Source of the DNA: JBNJEL01 sp051745835
GTDB taxonomy: Bacteria > Bacillota > Halanaerobiia > Halobacteroidales > Acetohalobiaceae
Assembly: GCA_051745835.1 (NCBI GenBank)
Contig: JBNJEL010000083.1
Location: forward strand, 1 to 8,373
Direction of reading: 5' to 3'
DNA: 8,373 nt
The translations under genes and the position numbers were made by a program. Numbering within the stretch: position 1 is the first letter of the stretch; each line of letters starts with the position of its first letter. This document shows, one piece after another, positions 5,630 through 8,373 of the stretch. The notes below the pieces were generated by a model. That model saw only the letters and a list, made by a program, of their open reading frames with translations. It was not told where the DNA came from and ran no database searches.

Positions 5630-6829
5630 ATGCATATAGCTATGTTTACTAATAATTATAAACCATTTGTCGGTGGGGTACCTATTTCCATCGATATTTT
5701 TGCTAATGAGTTTAGAAAGCTAGGACATAAAGTTAGTATTTTTGCTCCAGAATATCAAGAAAGGACAGAAGAGGAGTATAATACCTTCCGGGTACCTTCC
5801 TTAAAAATGATTAAGTATGGTGATAGTTATTTTCCTATTCCTTTGTCAGCTTTAAGTGATTTTAAGAAGAAGTTTGTGGAGTTAAATGTCGATATTATTC
5901 ACTGCCATCATCCTTTCTTATTAGGCAGGGTAGGACAAAAGTTAGGCAGTAAACATGATATTCCTGTAGTTTATACCTATCATACGCGATTTAAAGAGTA
6001 CTGTATTAATTTGCCTTCTGGAGTACGACAGGTTTGTGAAGTAGCTTTAGATAAGATTGTTAAGGACTTCTGTAATCAATCTGATTTGGTATTTACTCCT
6101 ACGGCAGGTATGACTGAACATCTGTTAGAGAAGGGAGTGGACTCTGAGATTAAAGTGATGCCGACCGGAATTGATCTTAATAACTATGAGCAGCATACCA
6201 CTCAAGAAGTAGCTGATTATAAAACAGAATTAGGACTTGAAGAAACGGATGATATATTACTTTTTGTTAGTCGGTTAGCAACCGAAAAGAATATTGATTT
6301 TATTCTTGAAGCATTAGAATCATTACTGGATAGTGATGATAGTAATACTCAAATGTTAATAGTCGGTGATGGCCCTTGTAAGGAGCGGTTGATGAAGAAA
6401 GCAGAACAGCTAGGAGTAGCTAATCAAGTTGAGTTCTTAGGGGAAAGGAGTAGAGAAGAGTTAATTAAGCTTTATAAGTTAGCGGATATCTTTGTTTTTT
6501 CTTCTTTAGCTGAAACGCAGGGAATTGTAATTATTGAAGCTTTAGCCGGGAAAACTCCAGTAGTAGCGCTTAATGGTACTGGAGTTAGAGATATTATTAC
6601 CAATCAGCAGGATGGTTATCTTGTCAAGCCTGGTGATCAGGAAGGTTTTCTAGAGCGAGTAAAGAAGTTATTAGCTGATGATGAACTATACGAAGAGATG
6701 AGTCAACAAGCTTATCAGAAGGCTAAGCAATATAGCAGTTCTACTTTAGCTCAGAATATGTTGGACTGTTATCAAGATTTGCTGGAAACTAAAACTAATT
6801 ATCAATCAGAGATTATTGCTGGCAAGTAG
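5630..6829 (+). CDS. GT4-family glycosyltransferase, probable diacylglycerol glucosyltransferase type
   Basis: A 399-residue retaining GT-B glycosyltransferase of family GT4, cytoplasmic or at the inner membrane face. The N-terminal domain starts MHIAMFTNNYKPFVGGVP (GGVP loop at 15-18), then HCHHPFLLGR and YTYHTRFKEY near 110-130. The C-terminal nucleotide-sugar domain has VSRLATEKN (213-221), VGDGP (245-249) and the EX7E motif ETQGIVIIE with E295 and E303. This layout closely resembles 1,2-diacylglycerol 3-alpha-glucosyltransferases of low-GC Gram-positives and Acholeplasma. Other GT4 roles, such as phosphatidylinositol mannosylation or teichoic-acid-type linkage, are possible. The gene starts 4 bases after the flippase-like gene, with AAAGGAG (5615-5621) inside its end as ribosome binding site. 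The pair probably makes and distributes a membrane glycolipid (inference from family and context). There is no clear terminator before the convergent murI. Confidence 0.88.
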   Translation: MHIAMFTNNYKPFVGGVPISIDIFANEFRKLGHKVSIFAPEYQERTEEEYNTFRVPSLKMIKYGDSYFPIPLSALSDFKKKFVELNVDIIHCHHPFLLGRVGQKLGSKHDIPVVYTYHTRFKEYCINLPSGVRQVCEVALDKIVKDFCNQSDLVFTPTAGMTEHLLEKGVDSEIKVMPTGIDLNNYEQHTTQEVADYKTELGLEETDDILLFVSRLATEKNIDFILEALESLLDSDDSNTQMLIVGDGPCKERLMKKAEQLGVANQVEFLGERSREELIKLYKLADIFVFSSLAETQGIVIIEALAGKTPVVALNGTGVRDIITNQQDGYLVKPGDQEGFLERVKKLLADDELYEEMSQQAYQKAKQYSSSTLAQNMLDCYQDLLETKTNYQSEIIAGK

Positions 6830-6848
6830 ATTTGATGAGCTATTTAAT

Positions 6849-7670
6849 CTATTCTGTAAATATAGAGAGTTTACTAAATTCTAATTCTTTAAGTTCTAAG
6901 AACTGTTTACCAATCTGAATAAAATCCTGTGAGATATTATTTAGATCACTGACATAAAAGTCCCTTCGACCTGCAGTTACTTGTTGGTTTAACAGCTGAT
7001 TATGACTTAGCACGCTGCGGGCTTGAATTGCTATCTCTCGTCCCGGGTAGATTAGATTTACATCTTGGCCCATTACATTTTGAATTACGCGACTCAGATA
7101 AGGAAAGTGAGTACAGCCTAAAATTAGCGTATCAATTCCTACCTCCTTTAGTGATCTTAGTTGATCACTAATTATCCTTTCTACTTCTGTTCCTATAATC
7201 TGACCTTGTTCTACTAAGGTTACAAATTCTGGACAGGCTTTAGTAAAAACTTCTACTTTATCTGTAAGATTTAAAATTTCATTCTGATAGGCTTGACTGT
7301 TGATTGTTCCTTTAGTAGCAATAACTCCTATTTTTTGATTAGTAGTGCAGTGAATTGCTGCTTCTACGCCAGGCTTTACTGGACCAATCAAAGGTAAAGC
7401 AAATTTGTCTTGTGCTGCTTGTAGACCAGCGGCAGTAGCTGTGTTACAGGCAATGATGATTAATTTAACATTAAATCTATTAATTAAATAATTGATAATT
7501 TGAAAGACGAAGGATCGTACCTCATCTTGTGGTCTAGGACCATAAGGTAGATGAGCTGTATCTCCAAAGTAGATAATATCTTCATTAGGAAATTCTTTCA
7601 TTACACTTTTAGTGATTGTTAAACCTCCTACACCAGAATCAAATAATGCAATCGGACTTTGTGAATTCAT
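6849..7670 (-). CDS. murI: Glutamate racemase
   Basis: This 273-residue cytoplasmic enzyme interconverts L- and D-glutamate, supplying D-Glu for peptidoglycan. Family motifs are all present: ALFDSGVGGLT at 8-18 with D11 and S12, FGDTAHLPYG at 35-44, the first catalytic cysteine in ACNTATA (C75), and the second in LGCTHFPYL (C186, with H188). Length is normal and the gene looks intact. The frame is open to ATG 7691, but that reading would translate through the ribosome binding site. AGGAGG at 7683-7678 lies 7 bases before ATG 7670, so the start is 7670 (MNSQSPIALFDSG). It is convergent to the glycosyltransferase with 19 bases between stops. A sigma-A promoter lies at 7741-7769 and gives a leader of about 65 bases. 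It appears to be monocistronic within the window. Confidence 0.96.
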   Translation of the reverse strand: MNSQSPIALFDSGVGGLTITKSVMKEFPNEDIIYFGDTAHLPYGPRPQDEVRSFVFQIINYLINRFNVKLIIIACNTATAAGLQAAQDKFALPLIGPVKPGVEAAIHCTTNQKIGVIATKGTINSQAYQNEILNLTDKVEVFTKACPEFVTLVEQGQIIGTEVERIISDQLRSLKEVGIDTLILGCTHFPYLSRVIQNVMGQDVNLIYPGREIAIQARSVLSHNQLLNQQVTAGRRDFYVSDLNNISQDFIQIGKQFLELKELEFSKLSIFTE

Positions 7671-7677
7671 ATTAGTG

Positions 7678-7683
7678 CCTCCT
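7678..7683 (-). promoter_or_regulatory. murI: Shine-Dalgarno fixing the murI start at 7670
   Basis: The minus strand reads AGGAGG, 7 bases before ATG 7670. It lies inside the alternative longer reading from 7691, which is therefore unlikely to be translated. Confidence 0.9.
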
Positions 7684-7740
7684 ACTATCAAGCTATTAAG
7701 TAATAAAATTGCAAAAGATAATTTAATAAATTTCTATTGT

Positions 7741-7769
7741 ATTATAACTTAATTATTTAACAAACTCAA
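7741..7769 (-). promoter_or_regulatory. murI: Sigma-A promoter of murI
   Basis: On the minus strand TTGAGT (7769-7764) and a perfect TATAAT (7746-7741) are separated by 17 bases. Transcription would start near 7734, about 50 bases ahead of the Shine-Dalgarno. Confidence 0.75.
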
Positions 7770-7838
7770 ATTACTTAATTAAAATAGTTTATGATATTAA
7801 TTATACTACTTAAAAAGATAATTAATGTCCGGTAATAT

Positions 7839-7857
7839 TATAATTATTCTCATTATA
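7839..7857. promoter_or_regulatory. Fur/PerR-like operator candidate
   Basis: The 19-mer reads TATAATGAGAATAATTATA on the minus strand and agrees with 15 of 19 positions of the E. coli Fur consensus GATAATGATAATCATTATC as I recall it. On the plus strand, TTATAATTATTCTCA (7838-7852) agrees with 12 of the 14 defined positions of the Bacillus PerR box. It lies between the divergent murI promoter and the cbiM riboswitch but overlaps neither proposed promoter. The region is AT-rich, so chance resemblance is quite possible. Confidence 0.35.
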
Positions 7858-7885
7858 ATTGCAGTAATAAGCAGGAATTATCAAC

Positions 7886-7913
7886 TTGTATAAAGAAATA
7901 TTAATTTTAGACT
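7886..7913 (+). promoter_or_regulatory. Possible promoter of the cobalamin riboswitch-cbiM transcript
   Basis: TTGTAT (7886-7891) and TAGACT (7908-7913) are 16 bases apart and would start the RNA near 7920, shortly before the aptamer. An alternative is TATACA at 7926-7931 with a start near 7938. Neither is strong; a promoter must lie somewhere in 7860-7935. Confidence 0.35.
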
Positions 7914-7933
7914 AAAAATTAAATCTATACACG

Positions 7934-8136
7934 ATAGTTAGGTGCTCTTAGTTACGACTAAGAGAGAATAGGGAATCAAGTGCAAATCTTGAGCGGGCCC
8001 GCCACTGTAACTAGTCATTGATTAAACTGTAATTACCACTCACTTTACTGGGGAAGGTAGAGTTTGATCTTAGACTAGAAGTCAGGAGACCTGCCTAATT
8101 ATTTGTAGTGACTCTTTCCTCGTCGGCAAGAAAGAG
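7934..8136 (+). ncRNA. Cobalamin (AdoCbl-type) riboswitch aptamer with P13-like hairpin
   Basis: The aptamer is closed by a 9-bp stem, ATAGTTAGG (7934-7942) with CCTAATTAT (8094-8102), one G-U wobble. A perfect 8-bp hairpin follows at 7945-7964 with a UACG loop. Next come the conserved core GGGAATCAAGTGCAAATCTTG, then GCGGGCCCGCCACTGT (to about 8008), and later the B12 box AGTCAGGAGACCTGCC (8080-8095). A 7-bp hairpin (CTCTTTC 8112-8118 with GAAAGAG 8130-8136) sits where the regulatory P13 arm is expected; in the family its loop kisses the L5 loop when cobalamin is bound. The element sits directly upstream of a terminator and cbiM, so it should shut off cobalt uptake when cobalamin is plentiful. 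Confidence 0.95.
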
Positions 8137-8179
8137 GTGAATATTTATAGTAACACCTAATCTATGGATATTTACTCCT
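8133..8179 (+). promoter_or_regulatory. Antiterminator hairpin of the cobalamin riboswitch
   Basis: AGAGGTGAATATTTATAG (8133-8150) can pair with CTATGGATATTTACTCCT (8162-8179): 17 of 18 positions pair (four wobbles, one A-C mismatch, at 8135/8177) around an 11-base loop. Its left arm takes the 3' strand of the P13-like hairpin (8133-8136) and its right arm takes the 5' strand of the terminator (8174-8179), so it excludes both. This is the expected ON state without ligand. Confidence 0.75.
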
Positions 8180-8206
8180 ATCTTGTTAACGAGGTAGGAG
8201 TTTTTA
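8174..8206 (+). terminator. Riboswitch-controlled Rho-independent terminator before cbiM
   Basis: ACTCCTATCT (8174-8183) pairs with AGGTAGGAGT (8192-8201) in a 10-bp stem with one wobble, followed by TTTTT. It lies between the riboswitch and the cbiM ribosome binding site, so it ends transcription before the gene when the upstream antiterminator is not formed. Confidence 0.92.
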
Positions 8207-8236
8207 TATTTCTACAGATTAGGGGAGGTTGGATTA

Positions 8237-8373
8237 ATGAAGTTAAGAAGTAGATTTAGTTCGGTATTACTAACTTTAGCGATTGGATTAATCTATTATG
8301 CGCCACAAGTTAATGCCATGCATATCGCAGAAGGTTTCTTACCGGTTAAGTGGGCTGGCGGATGGTGGTTAGT
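8237..8373 (+). CDS. cbiM: CbiM, substrate-specific component of an ECF-type cobalt transporter (5' part)
   Basis: Only the first 45 codons are in the window; the gene runs off the right edge. CbiM is the membrane component that captures Co2+ and works with CbiN, CbiQ and the ATPase CbiO to supply cobalt for cobalamin synthesis. After an N-terminal signal-like segment (about residues 1-23, ending in APQVNA) the protein reads MHIAEGFLPVKWAGGWW, the family's hallmark start. The conserved Met-His-Ile must become the free N-terminus because the amino group and the second-position His bind the metal; cleavage after VNA would do exactly that. AGGGGAGG (8221-8228) lies 8 bases before the ATG. The upstream cobalamin riboswitch and terminator fix its regulation. 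Nickel (NikM) specificity would be the main alternative, but the B12 riboswitch argues for cobalt. Confidence 0.95.
   Translation, partial: MKLRSRFSSVLLTLAIGLIYYAPQVNAMHIAEGFLPVKWAGGWWL

Noticed and set aside
6827..6851. Hairpin between the convergent glycosyltransferase and murI genes as a terminator
   Set aside because: TAGATT pairs with AATCTA in only 6 AT-rich pairs with a 13-base loop and no T run, so it is too weak.
7671..7691. N-terminal extension of murI from ATG 7691
   Set aside because: It would translate through the AGGAGG at 7683-7678, which is ideally placed for ATG 7670, and no good Shine-Dalgarno precedes 7691.
8084..8088. AGGAG of the B12 box pairing with CTCCT (8175-8179) as antiterminator
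   Set aside because: Only 5 pairs and it would break the aptamer core; the 17-pair alternative at 8133-8179 is far better.
1..8373. CRISPR arrays, transposons, prophage or defence genes
   Set aside because: No repeated spacers, transposase or integrase motifs, or phage-like proteins seen on either strand.

Overview
The window is low-GC, coding-dense bacterial DNA with strong AGGAGG-type ribosome binding sites, consensus sigma-A promoters and lipobox lipoproteins. This points to an anaerobic Firmicutes-type organism. An adenosylcobalamin-dependent ribonucleotide reductase together with a cobalamin-riboswitch cobalt transporter fits a B12-dependent anaerobe. I would guess Halanaerobiales or a close clostridial relative, but that placement is inferred from style and gene content, not from a marker gene.

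Layout. Positions 2-454 hold the 3' end of a class II ribonucleotide reductase (nrdJ), closed by a hairpin terminator. Convergent to it (minus strand, 512-1066) is a YdjM/DUF457-type membrane protein. Its frame is open far beyond the last conventional start codon, and it seems to begin at an AUC or AUU codon behind a perfect Shine-Dalgarno and promoter. On the plus strand follow a SleB-type cell wall hydrolase and a PrcB_C-domain lipoprotein (1260-2441), then an unrecognised 118-residue protein with its own promoter and strong terminator (2526-2925). Next come a small beta-sandwich-like lipoprotein and an M48 metalloprotease (3008-4440). A two-gene membrane glycolipid module follows: a flippase-like/LPG-synthase-TM protein and a GT4 glycosyltransferase (4579-6829). 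Convergent to this is murI, glutamate racemase (7670-6849, minus).

The 7671-8236 stretch has no genes but is rich in regulation: the murI promoter, a Fur/PerR-like palindrome, and a complete cobalamin riboswitch. The riboswitch has a recognisable closing stem, a P13-like regulatory hairpin, an antiterminator and a Rho-independent terminator. It precedes cbiM, the cobalt-uptake component, which runs off the right edge.

Most of the protein genes concern the cell envelope: peptidoglycan precursor (murI), peptidoglycan cleavage (SleB-like), exported proteolysis (M48), lipoproteins and membrane glycolipids. The B12 theme links the two ends: the enzyme on the left needs adenosylcobalamin, and the right end controls cobalt import according to cobalamin level. 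I see no CRISPR array, insertion sequence, prophage or defence locus. The most interesting signals are the fully readable riboswitch switching mechanism and the non-AUG start of the YdjM-like gene.
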